Shown: positions 12,801 to 37,800, numbered from the stretch's first letter. The stretch is DNA of 64,000 bases from Aldrovandia affinis (GCA_029706075.1 JAINUG010000135.1:2791243-2855242); one strand, 5' to 3'. The notes: generated by a model not told the origin, from the letters alone. Numbers and translations are program-made.

Positions 12801-15488
12801 CCAATAATTCACAAAGCTAACCTGTTACTAGAGGCCTCTGATTGTTTTGGCACCCCTCTGCTTCTGCCCATGTCCTTTAACAACCGAGCTGCCAACTTTG
12901 AGAGGTGACCATGACAAACCGTTAAGATTTGATTCAAAATCTTTGGATGAGATTGCGTACCTTGAGCGGGAGGGGGAGGGGGAGGGGAAGTACAGCGCAT
13001 ATTATTTTTCTCGGAAACGTGTTTTCCGTGTAACACTATACACAATACACATTTACAAAATGCCGGAACTGGTTTGATTGCATGCGAATCTACAGGTGTG
13101 GGATCATCTGAGGCTCAAGCTCAATGCGTGAGTTGGCGGGCCTGTGTGTATTCGATTTGAATACATTTCTCTGAAGTATTGAGCAACAACAGATGTAGCT
13201 AAGTGAAGTTGCATTGCCAAATAGTTTTCATAACTAAACGACATTGTGTACCCGTCTCCATGGGACGAAAACGGTAGATTTATCATTGTTTGCTAAATAT
13301 TAATTGTGAGCTACATTTTGGCCTCGCTATGACTCGCGCCGCTTCTCTGTGACACTAATTGGTGCAGGTGTTTTGTGGGACAACATTTATTGACTTTAGG
13401 TGCAGCATGGATCAAGTCATTGATTGAGGGGGACACATATTTTTCTAGGGTTGTGTTCTGCAAACATTTTGCTATGGTTGCTATTGAACGCTTTGTTTGC
13501 TTACAATAACAGCGCTCTGTTTGCAACATTTTTTTCTCCTTCACACATCCTAGATGTGCTTTTGAGCAGAGAACTGTGTTGTCCTGGGGTATCAGTATAG
13601 GCAAAAGTGTAGCTGTCACTGAGAACACCACTTTCTTGCGTTGAAAACCAGACTTATGCCCCATTCACTTTAATGGTGCTTGTGAGTTTTGAAAGTAGGA
13701 ATTGTTCTGAACAAACATCTTCTGCAACACTCTGTTATTTGTGTAAAGCAAAATGCTATTCCTCCCACCATATGACCACATGAAAGGCTCTTGTCAAAAA
13801 CATGTAGAGATTTATTTTTTTCATTTGTATTTCATTTTTCAAGTGTAACTCATAAATTTGAGGGAAAAAAAAAACCTCAAGCAACTTCAGGACACATTTC
13901 ACAGGGCAATGTTAGTCATGCAAAGCGTGAAAGGCACTTTGATCAGTTGTCTTCAGACCGCATTGAGGGATTGTGCCATAATGCTTCAATGCTGCCTGAA
14001 GAAGACTGAGTTCAGAATGCATTGTGCCAGAGTGCCAGTACTGTGTTCTGTGTTTACATAGTTTTTTTTAATGCACTTTTCATTTAATGGTAGCATTTGC
14101 ACCTCCTCAGGAAATCAATAAGCTCACTGTTTTTGCATGACTAAGGTTGTTCCTTCTTAATTTTTGTTCATTCATTTGCCTTTGAGTGCCTCACCGCCTG
14201 TTTTTTCTGATATGGATTTCACTTGCAGAAAGGCCCATGGCCTGAGGTGAGAAATCCTGTAAGGCAGAATTCCTCAATTCCCCGAGGGCAGTAAGCCAGC
14301 AAATCCAACAGGTTTTACTGGTCCCCTTCTAGCTCAAGGCTCTTCAAAGCAAGGATTATGGCTGAAGAATCAGGCTAAATTTATATTAATGTATAAATCT
14401 GTTAATACATATTTAAAGGCCTGTGTGTCATAACCTGAAACGGTGTAGTGCCTTATCACTACATCATTTGGCCTTTGGACCTAATTCTTTTCATATCGCT
14501 GTACACATTGTATAAGTTAACCTCATCATCCTACTCCATAAGAACATGAAAAAAAAATATTTAAGAATTTGTTTGATTTTCTCCCATTTTCTCCCAATTT
14601 AGTAGCTAATTATACCCTCTATTTTTCATGTCAATCCCCCCCTCATATTGCAATTTCAGTGCCGTAGCCCTGTGACCGGCAGTGACAGAGGCGAAGTCTC
14701 CTCCAAGGCAGCACTCGCTAAGCCTGTCGACTGTAGCTCCGGTATTCCAGAGCCCCTCCTATATGCAGCGGACTCATGTCGCCTTCCCTCCACACTCCCT
14801 GGGGCGGACAGCCAATGGCCGTCCCCTAGTGGCACTCCCGACCAGAGCCGACTGGCGCGGCCGGTGGAATTGGCCAGTGTCGTACATTGTAACCGCTAGA
14901 CCACCCAGGAGGCCCTAGAACATAGACATTTTTGATGATGAAAACAGGCCAATTGGAGTGCTCAAAAAGAAAAAAACTACACAAACACAATTACCCATTT
15001 CCTTATAATAATGTTTGGTTTGGACTTGGTCTTGAATGCCCCCAAGGGTCCCTTCCAGACCTGGCCAGCTGCTCCCTGCATTAACCACTGTCGTGTACTT
15101 GCTGTCTGCACAGGTCGGTGGGCTGCCCATGCCCGACGTGTCGTGGTACCTGGAGGGGAAGGCCATCCGCCCCAACGAGTACCACAAGATGCTGGTGTGT
15201 GAGAAGGGCATGCACTCCTTCATCATCGAGGTCGTGACGGCAGATCACGCCGGCATCTACGAATGCGTGGCCAAGAACCGCGCCGGCGAGAACCGATTCT
15301 CCTTGCGCCTGGACGTCATTGGTAAGCGTCAACTGTTAAAACATTTTTTTTAATAGAAAGTATGTACTTTTTTAGAAAGATGTCATTCCTGCTCAGGACA
15401 AGTTACTGTTCGTTGTTTACAGTTACACAGAGCTAATCTATTTGCAATGCGTTTGTCCTCAACTTTCAGTAAGAACACACAAACTTGC

Positions 15489-15531
<43 letters not shown>

Positions 15532-18500
15532 CCAAACTTGGCTTTGGAGATGCAACCTTTTAATATTGTGTAAGAATGTAGGTCACTTTTTCACTGTTCA
15601 GTACAAAGGCCATTGCAGTTAAGACATACAGTGGGTATAAATTGTATTCACCCACTTGACTTTTCCCACATTTTTATTTTGTTAGAACATGGAATTAAAA
15701 TGGATTAAACTGGGATTTCTTGCTACTGATCAAAAGAAAATATTCAATCAGTGACAAAAGGCCATAAATGATTCCATAAGTATTCACCCCTTTTGCTAAG
15801 ACTCACCTAAATAAACTCTAGTGGAATCAATCGTCTTCAGAGGTCACATAATTGGTTGATTGGAGTCCACCTCTACGATTAAGGTGTTTTTAAATTATTT
15901 CAAATTAAATACACCTGTGTGTGAGAGGTCCCACAGTTGGTTAGTGCATTTAAAAACAAGAGCTTCATCATTAAGACCAAAGAACATTCAAAGCAAATGG
16001 CGAGAATATGGCACAACTGTTTATTTTCCTAGAACAGGCTGTCCTCCAAACCTGAGCATCCGTGCAAGAAGGGCACTTGTTAGGAAGGCCTATGACAGCT
16101 CTGATGAAGTTAGTCTTCCATGGCAGAGATGGGAGAAACTGTCCATTGTACAGTAATGGCCTAGGCACTTCAAAAATCTGTGCTTCATGGGAGGGTGGCA
16201 AAAAGAAAACCATTGTTGAAAACTTGTATGAAATCTCGCCTTGCGAGTTTGCCAGAAGGTATATGGGAGACTTTCAAATGGTCTACAGCAAAAGCCACAT
16301 TGGAGTGGTTTGGATTTGAAAATGGAAAAATGTGAAAATTGCTGTTCAACAACAGTCCCCATCCAATCTGATGGAGCTTGAGCAATTTTGTAAAGAAGAA
16401 AGGGTGTCCAGATGTGCATAGCTGGGAGAGATTTACCAAAATAATTATTGGAAAGGTGCTTCTTTGGATTTTTTTCAATTTGTCTGTTTTTTATTTGTAA
16501 AAGGCTCAAGTTTTTATTTGACATCAGAGTATTTTGTGTTGATCAGAGGCAAGAAATCCCAATGAAATTTTTATTAAGAAAATAAAATGTGAAAAATGCC
16601 CACTGTATCTGGGGGTTGGTCATTCCCTGAATATTTAAAGTCTGGATTTGTTCGGGAGGAAGGTGCTATTGGCATCCTGGACCTTTCATTACCAAACATC
16701 CATTTGGCAAATGCTCTTCAGTGACTTCCAAACAAAGTACATGAGTGCACTGTACAGGTTCATAAGGACAGCAGTAGCCACTGAAAAGGATGGTGAACAT
16801 TCTTAAAGACCGTAACGCTGCACACAAGACATTCTGCAGAAGAGCCTCTGGTTCATTGAGGGCCCTCTGCTGTGCATAACTGCATAATCAGGATCACTGT
16901 GAATACTCCACATGTATATTAGATTATGAACTCTGCCCCCCATAGCCCAGGAGTTGCTGCGCCCCCCCACATTTGTGCAGAAAATGGTGAACTCCCGAGC
17001 CCTGGAGGGGGACACCGTGAGGCTGGAGTGCAAGGTGACCGCCTCTCCTACCCCCCAGCTCTACTGGAAGAAGGACAAGGAGATGTTGCGCATCGATCCC
17101 ATCAGGATGAGGTGTGTGAAGGCGACGCTCTCCAAGTGTGGAGTCAAAAGATCAGCGTTCATCCTGCGTTAGACCAGTCTAGCCCTCCGGTAGCAGAGAC
17201 GGGTGCAATGCAAATACACTTCACAACACTCGCTTTTACAGGTTTCATTTTGGTATGCACGCAGCATAGACGTATCGGACACCAACATTATTGATATTTG
17301 TGCTTTCCCATGCATTGTTCTATTCACGAGTTGCCTCCGTTTAAAATGTAACCTGCATTCAGTCTGCAGGTCCAGAAATCCAGTCCAGTCCAGTTAAAAT
17401 CTATTAAATATTCAGATGGGGTCAAACGGCTGATTAGTTTGACTTCCAAGTCTCTTGCCATCTTCAGCATGAACTGAAGGCACTATCCCTCCAAAGTTAA
17501 AGGAACACTATTGGTGTCAGATTTTATTTTTTATTTCTATTTCATTTGAGATGAAACATAACATGGGTGTGGGTCTCTCCCAGTATGTACCAGGACAACA
17601 CAGGGCGGCTGTGCCTGCTGATCGACAGGGTGGAGAAGTCTGACGCGGGCTGGTACACTGTGTCTGCCATCAACGAGGCCGGCATGTCCACCTGCAATGC
17701 CAGACTGGATGTGGGAAGTAAGTGGATGCCAATGCGACCCCATTAATGAGGTGATGCAAGGCGGCCATTTTGTGCCAGAACGCACCCCATATATCAGCTG
17801 AGGTGGAGAGGGAGGGAATCTCTTCTACGGCACTCAAGTTTCGTGCCCAGACTAGGCCAAACCATGCCATCAGTCTGTGTTCGAGTGGCTTTGTGAGTAC
17901 TACACACCTTTGCCTCATTGGGAGCCCCAAAAATAGGTGGTATTTTTAATATAATAATATAATATAATAATAATATACGCCATTTAGCAGATGCTTTTAT
18001 CCAAAGCGACTTAGTCGTGAATGCATACATTTTTCAGTATATGTGGCCCCAGTGGGGATTGAACCCACAACCCAAGCATTGCCAACGCTGTGCTCTACCA
18101 ACTGAGCCACAGAGAACCACATTTAAATGTTGTTGAAATGGTTTTTTGTTGTTGTTTGTTTTGTACCGATGGCTGGCTGGCTCGTATAGTTTTATTGTGC
18201 ATTCCTGCTGACCTGTGCCCGGTCTGACAAAGGGAGGGATTATTTATCAGTCTGTCCAAAGACATTCTGCTTCCAGAACCACTCTAGTTTACCAAAGTGC
18301 TTTTGCCCATGAAGCAGTGGCATGTTTACTTCGACACCTCACTGACTATAAATGACAATAGCAGTAACATTGGACAACCGGTAGCACCTTGAATGAGTTA
18401 ATGGTGCCATTTAACTTCAATGTTTGCAGACGGGGCAAACGTTGTTCCTCGTTCATTTTTGTGGGGCAATAAAATAAAAAGCCAATTGACTCTTCCTTGG

Positions 18501-19454
18501 CTCCGCCTGTTACTACTGTTTGGCTTGCAGTCTCTTATAACCGTATTCTAAATGTGCTGAATTGTTCTGGGGGAGACTATCGATGCCTATTATATTTCCT
18601 CCCCGGTTACGCGGCGTACCATCTGTCATGTGAACAAAAGGGAGGGAATTTAATTTGGTTTCTCTATTTACCCTTGCTGAAGTAAAAAAAAAAAACCCAG
18701 TAATTGTTCACGGTGAAAGCTCGTGCAATTAAATTCGCTTGATCTCCTTGTTTCTTCTTGTCCCGGAGTCACGGTCCAGTTTATTTGCATTGTAGCCGAT
18801 GTGATCACACCGGGCCACGGCTGTGCAGCAAAACTTAGACTTGCAGCCTGGCCGCAAGGAAGGATCGTCTTTCAGCCCCGCCCCCCAGGGCTTTAACCCG
18901 TAACTGAGCCGAGCTTAATCCAGCTACAGCAATGTCTGCTAAGGAGCAGGGAAGCCATGCACGCATGCTTGCCCGATGTCTCTTATGCAAGCCGCGTAAA
19001 GAGCAGCCTCCTTGTCAAGCGGAATTGGGAGTCTCCCGTGTTGGGATAGCTTGCATCCCCTAGCGTGAGGGGATATCCAGACATTTTCACGGCTGTGCAC
19101 TAAATGGATGCAGAATTTCTGCTTCAATGCCTCAGTGGTAGCCACTTGAACTTTAAAAAAAGAAAGATTTTCTCAAATGTATCTTTTTTTAATTATCCCA
19201 TTGCATTCGTTTTAAAAGTGTAAAACTGTCCAGGGCCATCTGTTGAATACTCCGTGTCCCCCGTGTTGTATTCCCTGCTGCAATGACGTTTCTCCCCTCA
19301 CCCCTCTTGTTTTTTTCCTCCAGCTCGCTTGAACAAGGCTGCCCCCGCAGGCAAGCACATGAAAATGCGCCCGTTGCTCAGTAGCCTCTCCGTTCTGAAG
19401 GCCGAGAGCGTCCCCCAGAAGACTGCACCGCTGTACGAGAGCGAGGAGCTATAG
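3704..19454 (+). CDS. myot: Myotilin (Z-disc Ig-domain protein), multi-exon
   Basis: Predicted coding exons: 3704-3804 (putative), 7273-8100, 8242-8389, 9607-9708, 11075-11112 (putative), 12001-12133, 15114-15321, 16946-17111, 17584-17717, 19324-19454 (stop TAG). All have AG/GT borders and compatible phases, giving about 662 codons against 498 in human. Myotilin cross-links actin and binds alpha-actinin and filamin at the muscle Z-disc. Family marks: FNYERPRHFIQSQ in the proline/serine-rich N-terminal region, FLSSVLPSQ, EIQGSKDALIQDLEKKL, YEERMARRLLGP, two C-terminal I-set Ig domains (PRFLQVPQDL to RLDVI; PPTFVQK to ARLDV, each with the Trp and the DAG.Y.C or DAGWYTV strand F motif), and a terminal YESEEL. 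Two Ig domains and this ending separate it from palladin and myopalladin. The large exon 7273-8100 has an in-frame TGA at 7748-7750 in the frame used on both sides. Start exon and one middle exon are inferred. Confidence 0.92.
5284..5487 (+). repeat. tRNA-derived SINE with internal 32-bp insertion
   Basis: Head GGTTCTCTGTGGCTCAG with A and B boxes, spacer, and L2-like tail GGATAAAAGCGTCTGCTAAATG. Compared with sister copies it has an extra 53 bp: a 21-bp stretch (5370-5390) is repeated at 5423-5443, with a foreign 32-bp segment (5391-5422) between the two copies. Confidence 0.85.
5516..6022 (-). mobile_element. Decayed Tc1/mariner transposase remnant
   Basis: Read on the minus strand this is the C-terminal half of a fish Tc1-type transposase. 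Visible marks are PCQDNA-like and HRA-like pieces and an SPDLNLIEHL segment (about 5719-5759) holding the final catalytic Glu, followed directly by a premature stop. Frameshifts and stops are frequent. The N-terminal half is missing. It lies upstream of the first securely identified myotilin exon. Confidence 0.75.
7273..8100 (+). CDS. myot: Large proline/serine-rich exon of myotilin, reading frame disturbed
   Basis: The exon has two possible acceptors (AG at 7271-7272 or 7282-7283); the first fits the phase of the putative upstream exon. It ends at AG|GTGCG. The frame is open from 7274 to 7747 and again from 7751 to 8098, but TGA lies at 7748-7750. Around 7729-7800 a neighbouring frame (starting MRSSVTLIPKSAG) has codons with much more G/C in third positions, so two compensating indels in the GC-rich runs near 7715-7730 and 7800-7820 are the likely cause. 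They may be sequence errors or real. Confidence 0.8.
9837..9993 (+). repeat. tRNA-derived SINE with L2-like tail
   Basis: Full-length copy with tRNA-like head (GTTGGTAGAGC, GGTTCAATTCC), the spacer containing TGTATGCATTCACTACTG, tail GGATAAAAGCGTCTGCTAAATG and a poly-A end. It lies in a myotilin intron. Confidence 0.85.
10900..11027 (+). repeat. 3' part of a dispersed tRNA-headed repeat
   Basis: It contains GATGGATTGGCGACCTG and ATGTTGGGATAGGCTCCAG and ends in a (GAGT)n tail. The same body is found on the minus strand at 50776-51114, where the tRNA-like head is still present. The 5' head is missing here. Confidence 0.65.
12146..12300 (+). repeat. tRNA-derived SINE with L2-like tail
   Basis: Same family as the copy at 9837, in the intron right after the first myotilin Ig-domain exon (donor at 12134, SINE 12 bp later). 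Head and tail are intact apart from point changes. Confidence 0.85.
14570..14916 (-). repeat. Long tRNA-headed SINE (GGTGGTCTAGCGG-type)
   Basis: On the minus strand the head reads GGGTGGTCTAGCGGTTACAA. A body with CTGGGGCGGACAGCCAAT (plus-strand sense) and a tail AATTGGGAGAAAATGGGAG follow. The same element is at 61572-61942. Confidence 0.7.
15629..16605 (+). mobile_element. Tc1-like DNA transposon with TA target duplication, inactive
   Basis: Both ends are visible: CAGTGGG at 15629 and CCCACTG at 16599-16605, each flanked by TA. Longer imperfect inverted repeats extend inward (GGGATTTCTTGC near 15711; its complement near 16550). The 977-bp interior keeps transposase-like pieces on the plus strand (LSIRARRALVRKA) but is too short and too broken for a full transposase. 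It sits in the intron between the two Ig-domain exons of myotilin. Confidence 0.85.
17971..18118 (-). repeat. tRNA-derived SINE with L2-like tail
   Basis: Minus-strand copy of the family at 9837. Head ends at 18118, tail at about 17971, followed by an (ATA)n-rich stretch. Confidence 0.85.
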
Positions 19455-21120
19455 ACCAGACGAGGCCCCCCCACCCCCCCAACCCCCCGTGTTTGTGTGC
19501 CCTTCATACCTGCACCAGAACGAGCCCCCCCCCCCCAAGCTGTTCTCGTCCCCAGCGAGGAGACTGTGACGGAAGGGGCAGGTACCTGGAACTGGCAGAT
19601 CACCAATGCTGCCTCCTCGACTCCTGGAACACCCCCACCCCGCATTTCTTAAATGCACTTTAGTTTAAGCCTCTGTGGTTTTGTTCCAAAACAGCAACTG
19701 TCGATCGCCCCTGCCCTCCTTCCTCCTCGCGCCCCAAAGGACTTCCTCTCCTCTCTCTGCGTTTGTGCTGAAAAGGACGCCTTCGCCCGGATCGCCGGAC
19801 GCCGTACCTGTGGTTTGCTGATGTAGCGGTTAGAGGATGAATTGTGCATTTGTTAGATTTTGAAAAGTTGTCACTCGTCGATTACGTGTTTTTATGGCAC
19901 AGAAGATGCCTCTAGTGAGAATGTACTTCTTTCTATAAAAAGGTAATAAAAGGATTCTAATATATTAAATATTTATTGGGATACTGGAACTGCAATGTTT
20001 GACCATCTTCGTAAATACTACCCAATTTTTCCACAAAAGGAAGGATTCACTTTATTTTATTTCCCCCCTCCCCACCCCCCCCACCCCACCACTAGAGAAA
20101 CGTGAACCCATGATTCGGGAGACTGACAGTTGATCTGCAGCGGTTTGTGTGTGGTGTAAAAATTGGGCGACTGTGTAATAAAAACGGATTGGATGTTGTG
20201 GATTCAGGAGGAGAGTTTCGCTTGTTGAGTTTAGGATCACGTTTATCTGTTTGGATCCTGATGCAGCAAACTTCAAATGCATACCTCGGAGGTCATTTCA
20301 AGTGTGGCATGTCATTTCAAGTGTGGCATGTCTTTTCTATGAAGTTGTGCAGCCTAAGACGACAGGGTTGTTAGTCCCATTTATTTGCATTTCTTGTTAC
20401 AAAACAGTATTCTTGTCAATAAAAAAAAAAAATTGTTCAACACATTCTTACTTGATATATATAGTGGAAGGTCATCTATTGTAACCTGTCTATTTGGATA
20501 GATGGTTGGCTCTGTGAACCTGCTGACGTAGGTCCACACATCGGGGGGGGGGGAGGAACCATTGATGATTGACACCATTTGACCTTTAACCTTGTGCACG
20601 GGGGACAACATCCCCTCCCCCCCTGTCCAGCTCCCCTCAAAGAGCGGGACGACCAGAAAAGGTTTTCACAGAAGAGCCTCGAAACATGGGTTTGCAACTC
20701 CGACACTTTGGCCAATCCAAGGCAGGCCACCTCTTCGCACTGAACCAAACTTAGGCCAATCGGCTGTCTCGAGAGGGAGGGAAGTGCTCGGCGCAGTAGG
20801 ACACCATACTACTTGGACAGTTAGGTAGGTACATTCTCAAAACCGTACACGTACATGTATATTTTAAAAAAACAACAAAAAAGAAAAGACAAGTTGAAAA
20901 TCAATCAGTTCAGGTTTTAAGATGGTGGCTTCCACCACCTCACTCGGGTTACATTGTAGCCAAGTCAACATGATGGGGAGAGAAGGTGGCCCTGTGAGGG
21001 CGACTGAGTCCTCTGGGTTCATCTGCTGTGCGCTCAGTGAAACCTACTGGCTGATTTGTTTGGTTTTTTTCCCCGGCTGCGGTCCTCACAGAGGGAAACG
21101 TCTTCACCGGGGCCGACCAA
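19455..21120. other. Convergent 3' regions of MYOT and HDAC3
   Basis: This 1.7-kb stretch separates the two stop codons. A candidate poly(A) signal for myotilin is AATAAA at 19945-19950. Minus-strand AATAAA candidates for HDAC3 lie at about 20050 and 20380. Poly-C tracts, a 21-bp tandem duplication (20293-20333) and a G9 run are present. I see no further gene. Confidence 0.5.
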
Positions 21121-32904
<11,784 letters not shown>

Positions 32905-33054
32905 TGCAACCGAAAGCTGTTAATCACCTAGTGGACCACACTGATGTTTATCTCAATTAATCTTTAAAAAATATTAGATAATCTGTGATTCAATCTATAT
33001 TAATTTTCCTTCATTTAGCTAACACATAGCCGCCATTGTAAACAGAATAAAACG

Positions 33055-33108
33055 AACGCAACGTCATCAGAGATCGACGTGAGAATGTGACGATTGTAAT
33101 GACGTAAT
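33055..33108 (-). promoter_or_regulatory. HDAC3 upstream cluster of CRE/ATF-like sites
   Basis: Within 54 bp lie ACGTCA (33061-33066), GACGTGAG (about 33076), TGACG (33088-33092) and TGACGTAA (33100-33107). They are 155-205 bp upstream of the HDAC3 start codon and match CREB/ATF half or full sites. Promoter function is inferred from position. Confidence 0.45.
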
Positions 33109-33119
33109 CAGAGACAGGT

Positions 33120-36100
33120 TTCAGATTAAAGTGGCAGTGCAATTATTTAGTTGGTATAAATTTACCACTCATGAAATCCCCTTTAAGACTGTTATGCAAT
33201 TGTACATTTCAAAGCATAGATAATTACGCCATGATAATTCCACCAGCTATATTGAATTAATTGTAATGTGGTAACGTAGGGCACAAATAATATAGAGTAT
33301 TTAAATGCAGAAAATAACAAGCCTATTTGTCACTAGATTCAGACACGTTTAAATCGCATTCGAATAACTTTGTTCCAAATAAAGACGTTTATAGAGCTTA
33401 CATCTGATTTTACGCACTATCTTAATAGTTTAAAAAATAGATATGAATCTATTTATTTGCTCTACATTATTTCAGTGGCCATATTTATGTATTTATTTAA
33501 TGTAGTAGTAGCCTACTCTACGTAATTTACATTATTTTGTTAGTTATTTCTCAGTTGTTCACATATTAAATATTATAAATCACATACAACATATTACATG
33601 GAAGTTATAAGATGCCTGTTGAATGTCTCAAGGCAGGTTCACATTGCATAGGCTAATGGGCTCAACTATTTTATCAAAGAGTCAATGAGCGGAATGGTGT
33701 AAAACGTGACACATTCCAATTTGCTGTATATTTGAATTAAATTAAATTTAAAAGTACTTTGTGTTTTCAGCTTGCCTACATTAAAATCTGAAACATGTAC
33801 TTTTTGAACTCTGCAAAGGTTTTCATGCGGCTTTATGTGAAATCTTTTTTTCTGTTGCAATTTATATTTTTATATATTTAACAAAAGTTATATTTGCCAT
33901 TTATTTCAGTCTCAACAGTGATGAGTTATGAGTTTGTTTCCCGTGGTTTTCAATGATTGCATCTAAAGTGCAAAACTCATCAGTCTATAATAATTGATTT
34001 GATTATTAGAGGCTCTCTAGTAAACAAATCCTCTAGTTTAGAAAACATCATAACGTTTTATATTTATTTGCATTTTGAACGAGACAGATCCGGATTCTTA
34101 CAATTCTTCTTATTTTTTCACTAGTATTATCAATTCACACATATACACATTGGTTTAGCCTCAAATGTCATACCCAAATCAGACTGTGACTTTTATTCAA
34201 GACAATCTCACGCAGGTTACGGTCGTGCAACGGGACTGTGTTATTTTCCCTTTAAATAACTTGGAGAATTCCTCGCCCTCCCTGCGTTTACTTCAGAGCC
34301 AGATCTCGTTTATATTTCAGAAAGCAGGCGCATCTCAATGGTCCACGCACAGGGAGAAAGACCTGCGGTTTTTGCTTCCCGGTAAGTCTGAGCTCCGATC
34401 TCATGTGCTTCTGAGAAAATTGCCGTATGTGAGGAAGGGGCTTCAAGTCATTAACTTCAATTCTGCTGCATGCAGGGGGTAGCCTAGAAGGCGTGATGAG
34501 AAGGTGGGCAGATGGGCATGGCAGCGCCGTTACTGCAAACGAACCAGGGAGGTTGTTTGCGATGCAGCAAAGGCATCGGTGTCGGTGTGTTATTTGTAAC
34601 AGTCGTGGCGATGCAATAGCAGAGGGATTACGATTCTGCGATAAAACAAAACGTTTATTTAATACAAATCTATTTTAACAGATTGATCTAATGTGCTAAC
34701 GTTGATCAGTGGATTCTGCATGACTTTACGTTTAATTAATTGCCACCCCAACCCCCATGCGCTTTTTTTTTTTAGATGATTTTAATGCTACGGGCGCGTT
34801 ATCTCGTTCCAGCTCATATGGCTGTCATCTGTCTCAACAGTCGTAGCTACGCGTAACATTATTGTAGGTATTGATGCAGCGCGCGGTTCTCGCGGATAAA
34901 AAACCAAGGGCAGATGTGTCACGGGCCACGCCGGGCTGACAAGACAATTACCGACGTGAAACTTGGAAAATATGGAAGGTGCGGTATGCGCCCGAGGAAC
35001 ACTGCGCCGTGTTGTTGTGGTGTATTTTTTTTCTTCATTTTACCCCAGGAGTCTTTTTGCCATGGCGACGCAAAGATTTGCACAGCAAGTGCAAAGGAGA
35101 GAGATGGAATATCTGGCAAAATATCATACCAGATACTGGTGTTAGTTTAGAAGAACGTGATTAAGTAGACCAAACTGTGGCGAGGAACGAGGGAATGCGG
35201 ACTGAGAAGAGACGGCTAACATTGTATTTCCTTTGTAAACATTATTACACATAGATAATATAATGCAATATAATCAAAATCAATAGTCCTTCACTATTAT
35301 CGCTGTTGTTCCTCGCACAGTCTGAGGGAATCTATGGTTAAGGAAATATTTAATTTCTCTTAGGCAAATTAGCACTTAACAGAACATTAGCAGCAGGAAA
35401 GTCAGATGGTTAACCCCAGAAAGTGTGGAAAGTCCAGCTCCCATCTTAATAGTCTCTAATAAACAAGATCACAACGCTATGCCAAAAGATGGTATATTTT
35501 TCCCCCCCGGCAGGTAAGGGCCAAGGTTAGGCGTGTAAAGGCACTTACTGTCTACAATCTACCAGCAATAACGCTGTCAACATGAATAAGTCATTCTAAT
35601 AATAAGGCACTGGACTTACCCTCAAAGTAAAACACAAATTACCTTAAAATAAACCTCTGTATCCTTAATACTACAATATTTGGTACAGGTGTCAGTAGCA
35701 AAACAGAACAACATATCCAAGCATTCAAAGATCAGTGGTCCACGCATAGAATCTACTTTGTAAAGCTGAAACAGAGTGTAACAGTCTACGCTTTCATGCA
35801 AACAGTATGAGCGTGATGAGGCGAAACCGAGGCCTCTGCAATCAAGGTCACTCAAACCAAGGATACATAATACATTTGAATGAGCATTGGCGTGCACATG
35901 GGCAGGAAACCACCAAACCGGTAGCCTCTGCACACAAACCAGCACGTCTCGCAATGTAGGTTGATAGGGATGTAATAACAGAAGTTACTGCGAAAGGTCA
36001 CCAACGATTTTTCGATTGATGCCTGTCCTTACAGTACGAGGCCTGCCTCTGAACAAGTTGAAATACAGTATTTGTCAGCTGTAGTGTGCAGGTTTCAACA

Positions 36101-37800
36101 AATTAAGCCATCATCACTTGACAAGGGGGAGTTGTGGTTGCCTAAAGCCAGGCAGACAAGTTGGCAGTTGTTAATCTATGTGTTCCCTCGACTGAACTTA
36201 GCTGTGTTAAATATTTAACAAATCATTAGTGAGCAGGCTTGTTAGTTTTTTTCCCTTTACACATATCCAATAGGCTATTAAAGTTGCATGTTCTACAAAT
36301 ATGTCTGTCTTCCAATAGAACTTGTATTAATATTAATAATTGTAATTGTTTCTTTTAATGTTATCAAAATAATTGTGTATAAGCAACATACTATAGTATT
36401 AAAAATACAAATATTTGATTTATAAAGCATTAATAATGGTGTAAATGACCATGTAATAAAATGTTTTGAAACGTAGTTCTGTTGATGTTGTTCCACTATC
36501 GGCAACATGATTAGGACATGCGGGGAAGAGTTGCTTAGCCGCAATAACATCGCTTAAAGTAGATAGCTAAAGAGGGGGTGAGAGTGGTGGCATGGGTTGT
36601 GTTTACCTAATCAGCCAGAAGAATTTTAATAACTATTGAGGAGTGTTGGAGAGCTGTGCGTGCTGCAGAGATGAGGTATTCTGAGAACACTGATGTGAGG
36701 GAGAGGCCCAAGTGGCCCATGGTTGTTCCCCAAACAAAAACGTCCCCAAACTCCCAGAACAAACAGTGCATTTGTGCATTCCACTTAGGTCACACGTGGG
36801 AGACGAGGGGAGCAGTGGGGCTCGCAGGCAGGGAGACGGAATTGCACCCAGCAGGTTTCAGTTTCAAATGCTGAGTGGGGAAGTTCACTTGTGAAGTTCA
36901 CAACCCTGCAGAAGGAAGTTAATCAGAGTCGTTTGCACTCTAGCCGTGTATATACATGTATGATATTTAAAAATGTAAGCCGTGTAAGTTGCCAGTACAA
37001 GGGTGTCTGCGAAGCGAGAAAAAGAATAATGTGGCATCGATCAGGCGGTTGAATGAAGTGAACTCTGTCAGTAGCTACATGCCCTGACAAAAAGGTGACG
37101 GGAGTGCAGTTGTCTCATCAGGGATTTTTAAGGTCCATCAAAATAACTGTGATGTCATAAAAGTGCAAGCTGTCAGCAGACAGCATGATAGTGCTGAGTC
37201 ACCTCAATATTCATAGCTCTCTGTCATTTGTGTTTTATCTGGGGGTTTTCTCTGTACCTTTTTAAAAAAAAACTGTTTTCCAACATGTTTACTTGCCGTG
37301 TCTGTTTAACTGTATGTACATGTTTAAAAAGCCTTTGGACTGATTCCAAATTGAGTAAACAATAGCTTTTTTATAATACTTTAATGGGACTAATAGCACT
37401 GCCGTTTGAGTTAGAGATGAGTTCTGTGACATTAGGAAAACTTGGGAACACTTTGGTGATTTGTCTCAAAGTGAAGCAGCATTATAAACCTTATCAATTT
37501 TGAGGGTAACATGCCATAGAAATTCAGATAAAGTAAGTTTCCGATCGCGATGTTCAACTTCCCCTGTCTAAGCAAGCCAGATCGGGAGCTGGAGCAGCTG
37601 ACAGTGGGGTGGGGGTTATGGTTCGCGGTTTTTCCTCCAGGCACGGAAGCCACAGGAAGTAGCCATGGGAATATCCCAGGGCTTTGCTCTCAGTTTCAGA
37701 AGAAATATGTTTTACATGAATGAAAATAGATTTGGGGGGGATGTGTGCTTGTGAGGTTCTGTTGGGGCCCTCTAACCGTGCTGTGATCCTCCACTGCACA
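33120..37800. other. HDAC3-RELL2 intergenic region without recognised gene
   Basis: AT-rich sequence with no exon I can support. An open frame of 105 codons at 34165-34482 has no recognisable domain. The more GC-rich part at about 34250-35110 could hold a regulatory element, but nothing specific is seen. Confidence 0.5.

Noticed and set aside
14229-14246. 18-nt microexon candidate with AG/GT borders and in-frame length in a myotilin intron
   Set aside because: It would add six residues inside the conserved first Ig domain, where no insertion is known.
34165-34482. 105-codon plus-strand open frame between HDAC3 and RELL2
   Set aside because: No recognisable domain, no clear splice context and no known gene expected here.
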